From: Thioalkalivibrio paradoxus ARh 1
GTDB lineage: Bacteria > Pseudomonadota > Gammaproteobacteria > Ectothiorhodospirales > Ectothiorhodospiraceae
Length of the DNA stretch: 64,000 nt
Reading direction: 5' to 3'
Assembly (NCBI RefSeq): GCF_000227685.2
Contig: NZ_CP007029.1
Coordinates: forward strand, 2,268,501-2,332,500
The notes beneath the pieces are model-generated. The model did not search any database and was not told where the DNA came from. It saw only the letters and a program-made list of their open reading frames with translations. The position numbers and the translations under genes were made by a program. Of the stretch, positions 1 to 9,696 are shown one piece after another; within the stretch, counting starts at the first letter, position 1; each line of letters begins with the position of its first letter.

Positions 1-2
1 AC

Positions 3-200
3 CTCCCCGAATACCCGCTCGAGGCCCTGCCGGCCGACGCCCGGTCGACTTACGTGAGGCAGTGGCAACATCACTTGGCGTCCGAGCAGAATCGCTTTTC
101 CAACCAACACGAGATGGTGCTGCTGTGGGCACGCGGGTATCCCCACGAGACCCGCAAGCAGCTTGTCACGACTTTGCGGGGAGTCCTTGCACATGAGTGA
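3..200 (+). CDS. C-terminal fragment of an unidentified protein
   Basis: An open frame enters from the left edge and ends at TGA 198-200, giving the last 65 residues of a protein that starts outside the window. The fragment is hydrophilic, rich in Arg, Gln and His, with no membrane segment or motif that I recognise. Its stop overlaps the ATG of the following methyltransferase by 8 bases, so the two are probably translationally coupled in one operon. The product cannot be named from this tail. Confidence 0.6.
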   Translation, partial: LPEYPLEALPADARSTYVRQWQHHLASEQNRFSNQHEMVLLWARGYPHETRKQLVTTLRGVLAHE

Positions 201-987
201 GCAGCAGTACTTCGATACGATCGCCGACGGATACGGGACGCTGGACACGGGATCCACGCCGGTCCGGCGCTACGCAGAAACCCATACACTTTCGAGATTG
301 CTACCGCCCTTGCAGGGGCGGACAGTACTCGAACTTGCCTGTAGTGATGGATTCTTCTCCCGCATCATTCGTCGGCATGGCGCCGCGTCGGTGCTGGCCG
401 TCGACCTATCTCCGCAGATGATCGCACTGGCACGCCTGCATGAAGAACGGGATCCGCTCGGGATCGAATACCGAACGGGCAGCGTCCTCGATATCGGGAT
501 ATTGGGTGCGTTCGACCTCGTTTTCTCCCCGTTCGTGATGAGCTATGCGAAAGATCGGGCCGAACTCCTGCAGATGTGCCGCATCCTCTACGACAATCTC
601 AAGCCGGGAGGAACACTCCTGAGCATGAACGACAATCCCGACCTGCTTCCAGACTCCGAAACGGGCTTTGAGAAATATGGGAAGACCAAGCGCATCGCCG
701 AACTGGCCAAGGACGCAGCAAAGCTGACGGTCACCTGGCTCGTGCCCGATGCCGAGGGCGGAATCCAACAGCTGGCGTTCGACTGCCGCTACTTCACCCG
801 CGACGCGCTGGAATGGGCACTCTCAGAGGCCGGCTTCGTCGACGTTCGGATCCATCGTCCGGGCATATCGCCGGAGGGGATGGAACGCTACGGAACGGAT
901 TACTGGACACTCTTCCTGGAACACCCGCTGTTGGTGTTCGTGAAAGCACGCAAACCGGGGGACCGGACGCCGACACCCGAGGCATAG
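193..987 (+). CDS. class I SAM-dependent methyltransferase
   Basis: This 264-residue protein has a Rossmann-type methyltransferase core. Motif I (ELACSDG, residues 47-53) forms the SAM pocket, and an acidic residue ending the second strand (Asp71 in AVDLSPQM) would bind the ribose. A post-I region (FDLVFSPFVMSY) and a late strand with FVDVRIHRPG follow. An upstream in-frame TTG at 163 exists, but the ATG at 193 fits the family N-terminus and couples to the preceding gene by an 8-base overlap. The substrate cannot be told from sequence; small molecules such as quinone precursors or natural-product intermediates are typical for this fold. Confidence 0.8.
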   Translation: MSEQQYFDTIADGYGTLDTGSTPVRRYAETHTLSRLLPPLQGRTVLELACSDGFFSRIIRRHGAASVLAVDLSPQMIALARLHEERDPLGIEYRTGSVLDIGILGAFDLVFSPFVMSYAKDRAELLQMCRILYDNLKPGGTLLSMNDNPDLLPDSETGFEKYGKTKRIAELAKDAAKLTVTWLVPDAEGGIQQLAFDCRYFTRDALEWALSEAGFVDVRIHRPGISPEGMERYGTDYWTLFLEHPLLVFVKARKPGDRTPTPEA

Positions 988-1258
988 GAATCCAGAGGGC
1001 GTTCAGGCGTGCAGACCGCAGGCAGGCGGCGATGCGATCGGATCTGCCCAGCGCTCACCAGGCATCGTGGAAAACCGTCCGCATGCCTCCGGTGCAGTGG
1101 TCGGCCGCGCTGCACCATTCTCGATCCGAACGCGATGGTGCCCTCGTCACCAGCCGCTGCAGGAACCTGGACTCTGCACCGCAGCCGCGGGTCCGCAAAC
1201 GCCAGTGTGTCGAAGCCATTGCGGCTGGAGGCGGACTCGCAACGTCCGACGACTGCGG

Positions 1259-2380
1259 TCACCCGCCTGCGTCTGCCCGCGTAACCCGAAGCACGCGTCC
1301 GTCCGGCTTGTCGGTCAGCAGGTACAGCGCGCCATCCGGGCCCTCTCGCACGTCGCGCAGGCGCTCGCCGACTTCCGCGAACAGCACCTCCTCGCCGATC
1401 ACCCGGGTACCGTCGAGCGACAGCCGGCGCACTTGGCGCTGCACCAGCGAACTGATCAGCAGGCTTCCGTGCCACTCGGGAAACAGATCGCCGCGGTACA
1501 GCGCCATTCCCGACGGCGCGATTGCCGGGGTCCAGTGCCGCACCGGCTCGCGCATGCCCGGCAGCGAGGTATAGGGCGTGATCCGGGCCCCGGAATAATC
1601 GATGCCGTGACTGGCCATCGGCCATCCATAGTTCACACCGGGTTCGATCAGGTTGAGTTCGTCGCCGCCACGCGGCCCGTGCTCGTGCGCCCAGAGCACC
1701 GCGTTCTGCGCATCGAAGACGATCCCTTGCACGTTCCGGTGCCCATAGCTGTAGATTTCCGGGAGTGCATCGGCCCTGCCGACAAACGGGTTGTCTGCCG
1801 GTACCCGCCCATCGCGATGCACGCGAACGATGCTGCCAGTGTGGCTGTCCAGGCGCTGCGCGTCCTCGCGATTGTCAAAGGCATCGCCCAAACCCAGCAC
1901 GAGCGTGCCGTCCGGAAGCAGTGCCAAACGTCCGCCGAAGTGCACGGGAGTCGCGCGCTTCGGACGTGCCTCGAACAGCACCTCGACATCCGCCAGCCGG
2001 TCGCCGTCGAGCCGCGCACGCAACAGGCGCGTCGTGTTCGCGGCACCCGTTCCGTACGCCTGGGTCAGGTAGATCAGACCGTTGTCGTCGAAATCGGGGT
2101 CGGGCAGCACCTCGAACAGCCCGCCCTGGCTGCGAACGAAGGACTCGGGCACTTCTGCCACCGGCGCGTCCAGCAAGCGCCTCTGGTCGATGATCCGCAA
2201 CCGGCCCGCGCGCTCGGTCACCAGCATCCGGTCGTCCGGAAGGAACGCGATGGACCAGGGATGTTCCAGCCCGGACGCGACGGTCTCGATCCGGTACTCT
2301 GCCGCCTGAACGCCCCCGGAAACGACGACCAGCACCAGCAGCAGGCCACGGCACAGTCGATCGAGGGAAGCGCCGATCAA
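1259..2380 (-). CDS. PQQ-dependent sugar dehydrogenase family protein (soluble aldose dehydrogenase type)
   Basis: This is a six-bladed beta-propeller of the soluble glucose/sorbosone dehydrogenase family, probably a periplasmic PQQ enzyme oxidising aldoses. Family signatures include the start LEHPWSIAFLPD, the strand VHFGGRLALLPDGTLVLGLGD, and the conserved AHEHGPRGGDELN, which holds the catalytic His region, followed by NYGWP. The frame stays open upstream to 2563, but that part lies in a dispersed repeat. I prefer the TTG at 2380, which gives a 26-residue signal peptide ending at VQA before AEYRIE. That start is uncertain because the ribosome site is weak. Length would be 373 residues, normal for the family. 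Confidence 0.82.
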   Translation of the reverse strand: MIGASLDRLCRGLLLVLVVVSGGVQAAEYRIETVASGLEHPWSIAFLPDDRMLVTERAGRLRIIDQRRLLDAPVAEVPESFVRSQGGLFEVLPDPDFDDNGLIYLTQAYGTGAANTTRLLRARLDGDRLADVEVLFEARPKRATPVHFGGRLALLPDGTLVLGLGDAFDNREDAQRLDSHTGSIVRVHRDGRVPADNPFVGRADALPEIYSYGHRNVQGIVFDAQNAVLWAHEHGPRGGDELNLIEPGVNYGWPMASHGIDYSGARITPYTSLPGMREPVRHWTPAIAPSGMALYRGDLFPEWHGSLLISSLVQRQVRRLSLDGTRVIGEEVLFAEVGERLRDVREGPDGALYLLTDKPDGRVLRVTRADAGG

Positions 2381-2398
2381 ACCGTGATCGCCCGCACG

Positions 2399-2470
2399 GC
2401 GGATGACGGCCTTAGGCCTTTTCCGCCCTACGCCTCTTTCATCATCGGGGGTGGCCGCGTGCGCCATCAG
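2399..2470. repeat. dispersed intergenic repeat, copy 1
   Basis: About 72 bases starting GCGGATGACGGCCTT and continuing through CCGCCCTACG to GGTGGCCGCGTGCGCCAT. It is nearly identical to 16695-16773. Spurious reading frames through both copies give the same peptide, MAHAATPxDERGVG. This copy lies immediately upstream of the sugar dehydrogenase start. Confidence 0.8.
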
Positions 2471-2545
2471 AGGTAGTGCCGCGCTTCGCTCGCAATCACA
2501 GGGTAGATTCCTCTGCGCTTCCCGAGGGACATCACGGGATGATTT
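2471..2545. repeat. probable second repeat type (CGAGCGAAGCGCGGCA family)
   Basis: Read on the minus strand this segment has TGATTGCGAGCGAAGCGCGG followed by an ACTACC run. It resembles the short dispersed repeats seen in many proteobacterial intergenic regions, whose false translation contains IASEAR. It abuts the other repeat at 2399-2470, forming a composite repeat island between divergent genes. Only one copy is in this window, so the call rests on recognition. Confidence 0.4.
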
Positions 2546-2628
2546 TTCGGGTTGCGACTGCAAGAATAGCAGATGCGTCGGGCCGGGCGGCGGCGGTTCC
2601 GTGACACAAACTGGGGAGTGCCATTCGG

Positions 2629-3072
2629 ATGCACAGGCTCAGAACGGCGTTGGCGGGGTTCGGGGCGGTGGTCGTGACCGCGGCAGCCGGCAGTGTGATC
2701 CAGACCCAGTTCAATCTGGCGATGATCCAGCGCCTGGGCGCCCCGATTCCCTGGCCGGTGCGGCTCGAAACCACTCTGCACGACCTGGCGGGCTTCGCAC
2801 CGACCTACGCGTTGCTGGTCGCCGCGGGATTTCTGATCGCGCTTCCGGTCAGCGGCCTGCTCGCCCGCCGGTGGCCGCAGATGCGCATCGCACTGCATGC
2901 GCTGGCCGGATTCGCCGCAATCGCCGCCGCACTGCTGGTGATGAACGCGCTGCTCCCGGCAACGATGATCGGCGCCGCGCGCTTTGCCTCGGGCATCGGC
3001 GCGCTCGCGGCAGCAGGCGCGCTCGGTGGATGGCTGTTCGCGCTCTGGACCCGGCCGCACGGCCCGCGCTGA
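2629..3072 (+). CDS. small four-helix membrane protein, unknown function
   Basis: This is a 147-residue, strongly hydrophobic protein with about four membrane segments: roughly residues 8-28, 58-80, 86-112 and 118-140. The short loops contain Arg-rich turns (LLARRWPQMR). No catalytic motif is visible. It is divergent from the sugar dehydrogenase and separated from it by the repeat island, and a link to that enzyme is only positional. I do not recognise a named family with certainty. Confidence 0.65.
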   Translation: MHRLRTALAGFGAVVVTAAAGSVIQTQFNLAMIQRLGAPIPWPVRLETTLHDLAGFAPTYALLVAAGFLIALPVSGLLARRWPQMRIALHALAGFAAIAAALLVMNALLPATMIGAARFASGIGALAAAGALGGWLFALWTRPHGPR

Positions 3073-3229
3073 CTGCCAGCGCGCTGCCACGCCCGCATGC
3101 CCTGCAACGACCCTTCGCCGGGTGACACTTCGCGGGGCGCGACAGCCCGTTGATCACGCGCCGCGCTGCGCTGCGTGCGCACCGGCTCCGGGTGCCCGGT
3201 CGTTTCCGCCTGCGCCGTCGCCCATGCGC

Positions 3230-4528
3230 TCAGGCGATGACCGTCTCGGTATCCTTTTCGATGTCGAACTGCAGCACCGCGAGCGCCTCGTCGTACTTGT
3301 CCAGCAGTTCCGACTGATCGCGCCCGCCGATGAACACGTTGGCGATCTCGTAGCTGTACATGTCCTGGCCCTGGAGATCCTTCAGGTGCTGCCCCGGCCT
3401 GACCGGGATCTTCACCTCGGTACCCGGCTGGCGGCTCTTCAGACGTTCGATCGCTGCGGGGCTCGGAACCCGCAGGACGCGGCCGCTTTCCACGGTGCGG
3501 AACATGAAATGCGCCGCGACGTTGAACGGACCCTGGCGCTCCATCGGCTTCGGCTTGCGCCCCAGCGCCAGGTCCACCATCACCGAGTGGTGGGAGACAC
3601 CGTGCACCTTCTCGAAGATGTCGGTGTGCGCCTGCGAGATGCGCGGGTTGATCTCGAGCAGCCAGACATGATCGGCATTCGGGTCATAGAAGAACTCGAC
3701 GTTGAACGGCGAGTGATCGAGCCCGATGCCCCGTACCGCCGAGCGCGCGACATCGATCATCCGATGCTGGATCTCCAGCGGCAGCGACGATGGGTATTCG
3801 TAGCGTGCGAACGACGAGCTGTCCGGGGCGCGTACCGAATCGACCACGCCGTAGACGTTCACCTCGCCCCCATGGCTGTAGCCCTCGAGGGTGCACTGGC
3901 GCCCGCCGATCTGCGATTCGGCGACGAAGCTCTCGGGCATCTCGGCGATCTCCGGCGGTGCACCGAATTCCTGCATCAGGTAACGGAACGGCTCGTTCAT
4001 GAAACCGCCCCGCTCGCGGCAGACCGGCATCGCCGCGCGAAACTGGCGTTCGTCGTTGATCTGGAACGCGAGGAACGAGCGGAACGACTTGATGGGTTTG
4101 ATCCAGAACGGCGGCAGCAGCGCGATCCGGCTCCAGGCGTCGTCGTCGAACGGATCGAACGGCTGAAACTGCGGAATATGCTCGGGAATCGCCTTGCGCT
4201 GCTCCAGACGACTCCAGTACTTGTTCTCGCACTTGAGCACAGACTCGAGCGTCGGCCCGGGCACGCCGAAGCGCTCGGCCAGGACCGGCACCAGCACGGT
4301 GCCAGGAAAGTCGTAATAGCTGGCGATTGCGTCCACCGACCCGCCAGCCGACTCGATATTGCGCACGGCCTTGTCGATCAGTGCGGCCATGTCGAATTCC
4401 TCGACATTGCGGATGTCGGCAATGTCCAACGCCGCATGGAAGTCGCATTCGGCGGCCTGCGGCAGGCGCTCCAGCTTGGCGCGGTTGAAGGGATCGAGCC
4501 CGATGATGAAGACGTTTTTCCTGCTCAC
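3230..4528 (-). CDS. ATP-grasp domain carboxylate-amine ligase-like protein
   Basis: This 432-residue protein has an ATP-grasp fold. An N-terminal pre-ATP-grasp domain (residues 1-95) is followed by the ATP-binding part with Lys144 (FWIKPIKSF). The Mg/ATP acidic motif is NVEFF at 276 and EINPR at 292-296. Enzymes of this fold join a carboxylate to an amine or thiol through an acyl phosphate; the substrates here are unknown. The frame opens at 4546, but GTG 4528 has an AAGGAG ribosome site 5 bases upstream, so I use it. The gene lies 54 bases after a CocE-type hydrolase on the same strand, suggesting an operon that makes and cleaves an amide or ester. Confidence 0.8.
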   Translation of the reverse strand: MSRKNVFIIGLDPFNRAKLERLPQAAECDFHAALDIADIRNVEEFDMAALIDKAVRNIESAGGSVDAIASYYDFPGTVLVPVLAERFGVPGPTLESVLKCENKYWSRLEQRKAIPEHIPQFQPFDPFDDDAWSRIALLPPFWIKPIKSFRSFLAFQINDERQFRAAMPVCRERGGFMNEPFRYLMQEFGAPPEIAEMPESFVAESQIGGRQCTLEGYSHGGEVNVYGVVDSVRAPDSSSFARYEYPSSLPLEIQHRMIDVARSAVRGIGLDHSPFNVEFFYDPNADHVWLLEINPRISQAHTDIFEKVHGVSHHSVMVDLALGRKPKPMERQGPFNVAAHFMFRTVESGRVLRVPSPAAIERLKSRQPGTEVKIPVRPGQHLKDLQGQDMYSYEIANVFIGGRDQSELLDKYDEALAVLQFDIEKDTETVIA

Positions 4529-4582
4529 CTGAACTCCTTCCGGCACGGGTTGCTCATGGGTGGCCGCACGCGGCAGCCGGCA

Positions 4583-6589
4583 TCACAGGCAGTCGCGAGG
4601 GACGGTCTCGTCCCAGCTCTTCGCAAACACGCGGACGTCGCCGTCATACGCATCGAGCGTCGCGCGGATCAGGAATGCATCGCGGGTCGACGTCAGCACA
4701 GTGCGCGTGACCGTGCGTGCCGACCAATCGCCACGGCGGAAATGGCGAGTGTGCACCACCTCGCCGCGCACGGTGTCGTAGACGTCGCTGCGGTAGCTGT
4801 ACCGCTCCCGCACATCGCGGCCGAACACCAGGTCGTTGTCGTGCAGGTGCAGCACCGGGTCGTTGTTGGTCACATCGAGCGCGACTTCGTTGGTCGCGAG
4901 GTTGTGTTCCACCTTCCACTCGCGGTGCGCCGGTGCGAGCAGGGTATGTGCGGGCGTCGGCGCCTGGCGCGGTTCACCGAGGTCGCGCGGCACCGGGGTG
5001 TCCGCGGGCGCGCGGCGCTCGGGCAGGTGCAGGCGGCAGCCTTCCAGATGCAGCGTCAGGCGCGCGGGCTCGGGCGCCGGCCACGCCAGCGGCCAGTAGG
5101 AGCTCGAGATCGCCAGGCGGATGCGGTGGCCGCGGCGGAAACGCTGGGCGACCTCGTTCAGGCGCATGCGGGTGCGGTAGCGCCGCCCGGGTTCCAGTGG
5201 CTGGGGATCGTCGTGGCCGTCGCGGTGGGCCAGGTTGCGGATGCCGAAGGTCACGCGCGTCGCACGGTCGTCGGGGTCGACGTCGGACAGGCGCGCGGCG
5301 ACCTGGGCCACCGGCCGGTCGGCCGAGATCTCCAGTTCCAGCACGGTGTCCCCGAGCAGGTCGAGATCGGCCTCCAGCGGATCGGTATCGAAGACCAGCG
5401 CGCCGCCGTCCTCCAGCCGCTGGTCGGAGGGCAGGTCGGTGGTCTCGGCATAGGAACACCACTTGCCGGCGAACAGGCCGACGCTCAGCGGGCTGCGGAT
5501 GGTCAGGGCCTCCGCCTCGTCGGTGCGTCCGTTGCCGCTGACCAGCCGTCCCTTGGCCAGTTCGAACTCGCCGTAATGGATGTTGGGGCTGGGCCAGTGC
5601 TCCTCGGCGATCCACTCGCCGGTGATCTCCGGCACCAATGGGCTGCGGGCGTCGTGCAGCCACAGCCGCGCCATCGGATCGGAGTCCACGCCGCGGTCGA
5701 TGCCCTTGAGCCAGTGATCCCACCAGCGCACGCACTCGCCGAGGAAATCGATCGTCGGCCCGGGGCCGCCCATGTGCGGGTACTTGTGCCCCCAGGGCCC
5801 GACCAGCCCGGCACGCGGAACCTGCAGATGCTCGAGCAGGCGGAACACGGTGTTGGAGTAGCCGTCGGCCCAACCGCTGACCGCCATCACCGGCACCTCG
5901 ATCGCGCTGTAGTCCTCGCAGACCGAGGCGTGCTTCCAGTAGTCGTCGCGGCGCTGGTGTTCCAGCCACTGGTGCAGCCACAGGCCGCTGTCCTCGAGCC
6001 GCTCCAGCCACATCTCGCGCCAGCGGTCGCCGACCACGCGCGGGTCCGGCGGGCAGGAGTTGAAGCCGAACATGGTCGAGGCCCAGGAGAGATTGTCGGT
6101 CAGCAGGCAGCCGCCCATGTAATGCACATCGTCGGCGTAGCGGTCGTCGGACGAGCACACCGAGATCACCGCGCCGAGCTCGGGCGGCTGCAGCGCCGCC
6201 AGCTGCAGGCCGTTGAAGCCGCCCCAGGACAACCCGAACAGGCCGACCTTGCCCGAACACCAGGGCTGGTCCGCGATCCAGCGCAGGATCTCGAGGCCGT
6301 CGTCGAGTTCCTGCTGCAGGTATTCGTCGCGCAGCACGCCGTCCGAGTCGCCGGAGCCGCGCAGGTCCACGCGCACCCCGGCATAACCGTGGGCCGCGAA
6401 GAAGCCGTGGATCTCGGCGTCGCGCAATGCCTTGTGGTCGTTCTTGCGGTAGGGAATGTACTCGAGGATCGCCGGCACCGGGTTCTGTTCGGCGCCCTCG
6501 GGCAGCCAGATGCGGGCCGACAGGCTGCAACCGTCGGGCATCGTGATCCAGGTGTGCTCGATCACGCGCACGCGGGTTTCCGGATCCAT
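4583..6589 (-). CDS. CocE/NonD family alpha/beta hydrolase (S15 peptidase-like)
   Basis: This 668-residue hydrolase has an N-terminal alpha/beta-hydrolase domain with RGSGDSDG (77-84) and the nucleophile elbow GLSWGG, with Ser121. A cap region (about 150-260) follows, and then the C-terminal jelly-roll typical of X-Pro dipeptidyl peptidases and cocaine esterase. A ribosome site GGAGGT sits 6 bases before the ATG. The family cleaves acyl esters or peptide bonds; there is no signal peptide, so it probably acts in the cytoplasm. It is the first gene of a likely two-gene operon with the ATP-grasp protein. Confidence 0.85.
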   Translation of the reverse strand: MDPETRVRVIEHTWITMPDGCSLSARIWLPEGAEQNPVPAILEYIPYRKNDHKALRDAEIHGFFAAHGYAGVRVDLRGSGDSDGVLRDEYLQQELDDGLEILRWIADQPWCSGKVGLFGLSWGGFNGLQLAALQPPELGAVISVCSSDDRYADDVHYMGGCLLTDNLSWASTMFGFNSCPPDPRVVGDRWREMWLERLEDSGLWLHQWLEHQRRDDYWKHASVCEDYSAIEVPVMAVSGWADGYSNTVFRLLEHLQVPRAGLVGPWGHKYPHMGGPGPTIDFLGECVRWWDHWLKGIDRGVDSDPMARLWLHDARSPLVPEITGEWIAEEHWPSPNIHYGEFELAKGRLVSGNGRTDEAEALTIRSPLSVGLFAGKWCSYAETTDLPSDQRLEDGGALVFDTDPLEADLDLLGDTVLELEISADRPVAQVAARLSDVDPDDRATRVTFGIRNLAHRDGHDDPQPLEPGRRYRTRMRLNEVAQRFRRGHRIRLAISSSYWPLAWPAPEPARLTLHLEGCRLHLPERRAPADTPVPRDLGEPRQAPTPAHTLLAPAHREWKVEHNLATNEVALDVTNNDPVLHLHDNDLVFGRDVRERYSYRSDVYDTVRGEVVHTRHFRRGDWSARTVTRTVLTSTRDAFLIRATLDAYDGDVRVFAKSWDETVPRDCL

Positions 6590-6949
6590 GTCGCTACCTC
6601 CGCCTATGCTGCATCACGCCCGTTGTGTATCCCGTCCGGCAGCCCCGACCGCCATTGCGGGCGCTCGGGCCACCACGCGGTGGCTCCGGCCTTTCGAGGC
6701 CGTGCGCCGCTACCGGCGATTGTATACCCTGGGTTCGGTACTCGTGGCCCCGGCCGGGAAATGCTGGTGGCTGGAGCAGGTGAATCGTTGCAGAACGGCC
6801 ACCCGGCTGGCCGAACGATCCCGCCCCGGCCCGTCGCTTTCCGGGTGTTCCGTATTCATCCTGGGCCCGCTTGTCGTGCTCCCGAGGCCTCACTCGCGCG
6901 AATACGACGCCTGGACAGGCACCGGGCGGCAAGGTCGCCTGGGCCAGGA
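6590..6949. other. intergenic region, no gene seen
   Basis: These 360 bases lie between frdB and the upstream end of the CocE-type hydrolase gene. Open frames here lack coding character. The right end of frdB has no obvious hairpin with a T-run, so I see no clear terminator. The left end supplies the GGAGGT ribosome site for the hydrolase. Confidence 0.5.
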
Positions 6950-7717
6950 TCAGCCGGGAAATACCGCGGCGCGGAGCATCTTGCGGCGCATGTAGGCGAT
7001 CCGGGTCTGCAGGCCCAGGTTCTTCGGGCAGACGTCCTCGCAGCCGAGCAGCGACATGCAGCCGAACACCCCGTCGTCGTCGCCGATCAGCTCGTAGTAC
7101 TCGGCATCGCTGCGCGCATCACGCGGATCCAGCCGCAGGCGGGCGATCCGATTCAGCCCCACCGCGCCGACGAAATCCTTGCGCATGCGCGCGGTACCGC
7201 AGGCGGCCAGGCAGCAGCCGCACTCGATGCAGCGGTCGAGTTCGTAGATCTGCTCGGCGAGTTCCGGCTCCATCCGCTCCTCGAGCCGGCGCAGGTCCAC
7301 ATCCTCCTGCGCATGCACCCAGGCCTCGAGGCGCTCGGTCATCTGCCGCATCCACTTGCCGGTGTTCACCGACAGATCGCCGATCAGTTCGAAGAACGGC
7401 AGCGGTGCCAGTGTGATCCGTTCGCCGAGACTGCCGGTGAGCGTGCGGCAGGCGAGCCCCGGGCGGCCATCGATCAGCATCGCGCAGCTGCCGCAGATGC
7501 CGGCCCGGCAGACGAAGTCGAACTGCAGGCTCGGATCCTGGTGGTCGCGGATGTCGTTCAGCGCGACGAACAATGTCATGCTCGGCGCCTCGTCGACCTC
7601 GAAGGTCTGCAGATGCGGCCGGCTGTCCGGATCCTGCGGGTTATAGCGCAGGATCCGGAGCTGCAGCCTGCGCCCGGTACCTTCCCCGTTCGCCGGGCTC
7701 GCTGCGTTCGCGCTCAT
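6950..7717 (-). CDS. frdB: fumarate reductase iron-sulfur subunit FrdB
   Basis: This 255-residue subunit passes electrons between the flavin subunit and the cytochrome b. The plant-type [2Fe-2S] domain carries Cys70, Cys75, Cys78 and Cys90. The C-terminal ferredoxin-like domain has the CIECGCC and [12 protein letters not shown] clusters for the [4Fe-4S] and [3Fe-4S] centres. The ATG overlaps the frdA stop by 4 bases (ATGA). It is the last gene of the order frdC-frdA-frdB, which is the arrangement of Wolinella-type quinol:fumarate reductases rather than E. coli frdABCD. Confidence 0.93.
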   Translation of the reverse strand: MSANAASPANGEGTGRRLQLRILRYNPQDPDSRPHLQTFEVDEAPSMTLFVALNDIRDHQDPSLQFDFVCRAGICGSCAMLIDGRPGLACRTLTGSLGERITLAPLPFFELIGDLSVNTGKWMRQMTERLEAWVHAQEDVDLRRLEERMEPELAEQIYELDRCIECGCCLAACGTARMRKDFVGAVGLNRIARLRLDPRDARSDAEYYELIGDDDGVFGCMSLLGCEDVCPKNLGLQTRIAYMRRKMLRAAVFPG

Positions 7718-9696
7718 GGCAGCCGCTCCGTCAGGCGTTCGTTGCGCCCGCGGTATTGCTCCGGCAGCAGCGCCTCGTACTCCATCAGCGCCGCCTGCCG
7801 CGCGAAACGATCCGCTTCCGGAATGGCCGCGAGGATGCGTTCGACCTCGGCGACGCGCGCCGCGGTATCGGGATGCTCGATGTGGTTGCGTGCACCATAG
7901 CCGCGGAAGCCGGGCGGCAGTTCCATCGTCGTCACGTCGATCTCCTCGTAGCCGATCGTCGGCAGCGTGTCGTCGTCGGATGGCCAGGTCGCGAGCGTGC
8001 GCTTCAGCCAGTCGCGGTCGTCGCGCTGCGGGAAATCCTCGCGAAAATGCGCGCCACGGCTCTCGGTACGCAGGCTCGCACCCTGGGCGACACAGAGCGC
8101 GATCTTCAGCATCTTCTGTACCCGGTAGGCGGCGACGAGTTCCGGGTTCGCCCCCCGGACCCGCGAACGCACGCCGATGTTGCGGCTGCGCGCGAGCAGT
8201 TCCTGCAGTTCGCGGACCGCCAATTCCAGTTCCTCGCCGGTGCGGAAAATGCCGACGCGGTCCATCATCACCTGCTCCATCCGGTTGCGCAGTTCGGTCG
8301 CGCTCTCGCTGCCGCCGCCGTGCAACAACCGGTCGAGCCGAGCCTGCTCGCGCTCCAGGAATTCGCGCACCAGTCCGACCGAAAGACCGGCACCGCCGCC
8401 TTCGGTGTCGCAGAAGTCGGCGACGAACTCGGACACGATCATTCCGGACACCACGGTTTCGGCAACCGAGTTGCCGCCGAGCCGGTTGAAGCCGTGCATG
8501 TCCCAGCAGGCCGACTCGCCACAGGCGAACAGGCCCTTCAGCCCCTGGCTCTGGCCGGTGTGGTCGGTGCGGATGCCGCCCATCGAGTAATGTTGGGTCG
8601 GGCGTACCGGGATCCACTGCTCGACCGGGTCGATACCGAGGAAGTATTCGCAGATATCCTTGACCTCGCGCAGGTTCTTCTCGATGTGCGCGCGGCCGAG
8701 GTTGGTGATGTCCAGCCACAGGTGCTCGCCGTAGCGCGACGGCACGCCCTTGCCCTTGCGCATGTGCTCGGTCATGCGCCGCGACACCACGTCGCGCGAG
8801 GCGAGTTCCTTCTTCTCCGGCTCGTAGTCGGGCATGAAGCGGTGGCCGTCGACGTCGCGCAGCACGCCGCCGTCGCCCCGGCAGCCCTCGGTGGTCAGGA
8901 TGCCGGCGGTGATGATCGCGGTCGGGTGGAACTGCACCGCCTCCATGTTGCCGAGCGGCGCCACGCCCGTCTCCAATGCCAGCGCGACTCCGGTGCCCTC
9001 GCAGATGATCGCGTTGGTCGACACCTTGTAGATGCGCCCGTAGCCGCCCGTCGCGATCACCGTGGCGGTCGCGACGTAGGCCGTCAGTTCGCCGGTGATC
9101 AGGTCGCGCACCACCGCGCCGTGGCAGCGGCCGGCGTCGTGGATCAGCGCCAGCGCCTCCTGACGCTCGAGCACCGGGATGCCGTGCGCGATGGTCTGGT
9201 CGCCCAGCGCGTACAGCATCGTGTGGCCGGTGCCGTCGGAGGTATAGCAGGTGCGCCATTTCTTGGTGCCGCCGAAATCGCGCGCGGTGATCAGGCCATG
9301 CGCCTCGTCCGCCTCGGTGATCGTGACCTTTTCCGCATTGACGACCGACTCGCGGCTGCCGCGCGCGACCCGGCTCCAGGGCACACCCCAGGCCGCCAGT
9401 TCCCGGATCGCCTTCGGCGCGGTGTTCACGAACATGCGCACCACGCGCTGGTCGGCGCCCCAGTCCGAACCGCGAACGGTATCCTCGAAGTGCACGTCCT
9501 CGTTGTCGCCGGCGCCCATCGCGCTGTTGCCCAGGCTCGCCTGCATCCCGCCCTGCGCGGCCGCCGAGTGCGAACGCTTCGCCGGAACGAGGCTCAGGAC
9601 CAGCACATCCCGCCCGCGCCGGCGCACGCCGACTGCGGTACGCAACCCGGCAAGGCCACCGCCAATCACCAGCACATCGGTGTACACGACCTTCAT
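7714..9696 (-). CDS. frdA: fumarate reductase flavoprotein subunit FrdA
   Basis: This 660-residue FAD subunit catalyses fumarate/succinate interconversion at the membrane surface. The dinucleotide-binding motif GGGLAG is at residues 12-17. His43 ([10 protein letters not shown]) is the expected covalent FAD site. Phe141, His257, Arg301 and His369 fall at the positions known for the catalytic residues of Wolinella FrdA, showing a nearly indel-free match to that type. The start ATG overlaps the frdC stop by 4 bases. The direction of catalysis in this organism cannot be decided from sequence; enzymes of this class can work as succinate dehydrogenases too. Confidence 0.93.
   Translation of the reverse strand: MKVVYTDVLVIGGGLAGLRTAVGVRRRGRDVLVLSLVPAKRSHSAAAQGGMQASLGNSAMGAGDNEDVHFEDTVRGSDWGADQRVVRMFVNTAPKAIRELAAWGVPWSRVARGSRESVVNAEKVTITEADEAHGLITARDFGGTKKWRTCYTSDGTGHTMLYALGDQTIAHGIPVLERQEALALIHDAGRCHGAVVRDLITGELTAYVATATVIATGGYGRIYKVSTNAIICEGTGVALALETGVAPLGNMEAVQFHPTAIITAGILTTEGCRGDGGVLRDVDGHRFMPDYEPEKKELASRDVVSRRMTEHMRKGKGVPSRYGEHLWLDITNLGRAHIEKNLREVKDICEYFLGIDPVEQWIPVRPTQHYSMGGIRTDHTGQSQGLKGLFACGESACWDMHGFNRLGGNSVAETVVSGMIVSEFVADFCDTEGGGAGLSVGLVREFLEREQARLDRLLHGGGSESATELRNRMEQVMMDRVGIFRTGEELELAVRELQELLARSRNIGVRSRVRGANPELVAAYRVQKMLKIALCVAQGASLRTESRGAHFREDFPQRDDRDWLKRTLATWPSDDDTLPTIGYEEIDVTTMELPPGFRGYGARNHIEHPDTAARVAEVERILAAIPEADRFARQAALMEYEALLPEQYRGRNERLTERLP

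Noticed and set aside
900-1625. Minus-strand 241-codon frame over the gap after the methyltransferase
   Set aside because: Most of it is a shadow of the sugar dehydrogenase in another frame. The remainder (988-1258) has no recognisable protein or ribosome site.
2984-7900. A 1638-codon plus-strand open frame across the ATP-grasp, CocE and frdB genes
   Set aside because: It is an antisense shadow typical of very GC-rich DNA. The minus-strand frames carry recognisable families with ribosome sites.
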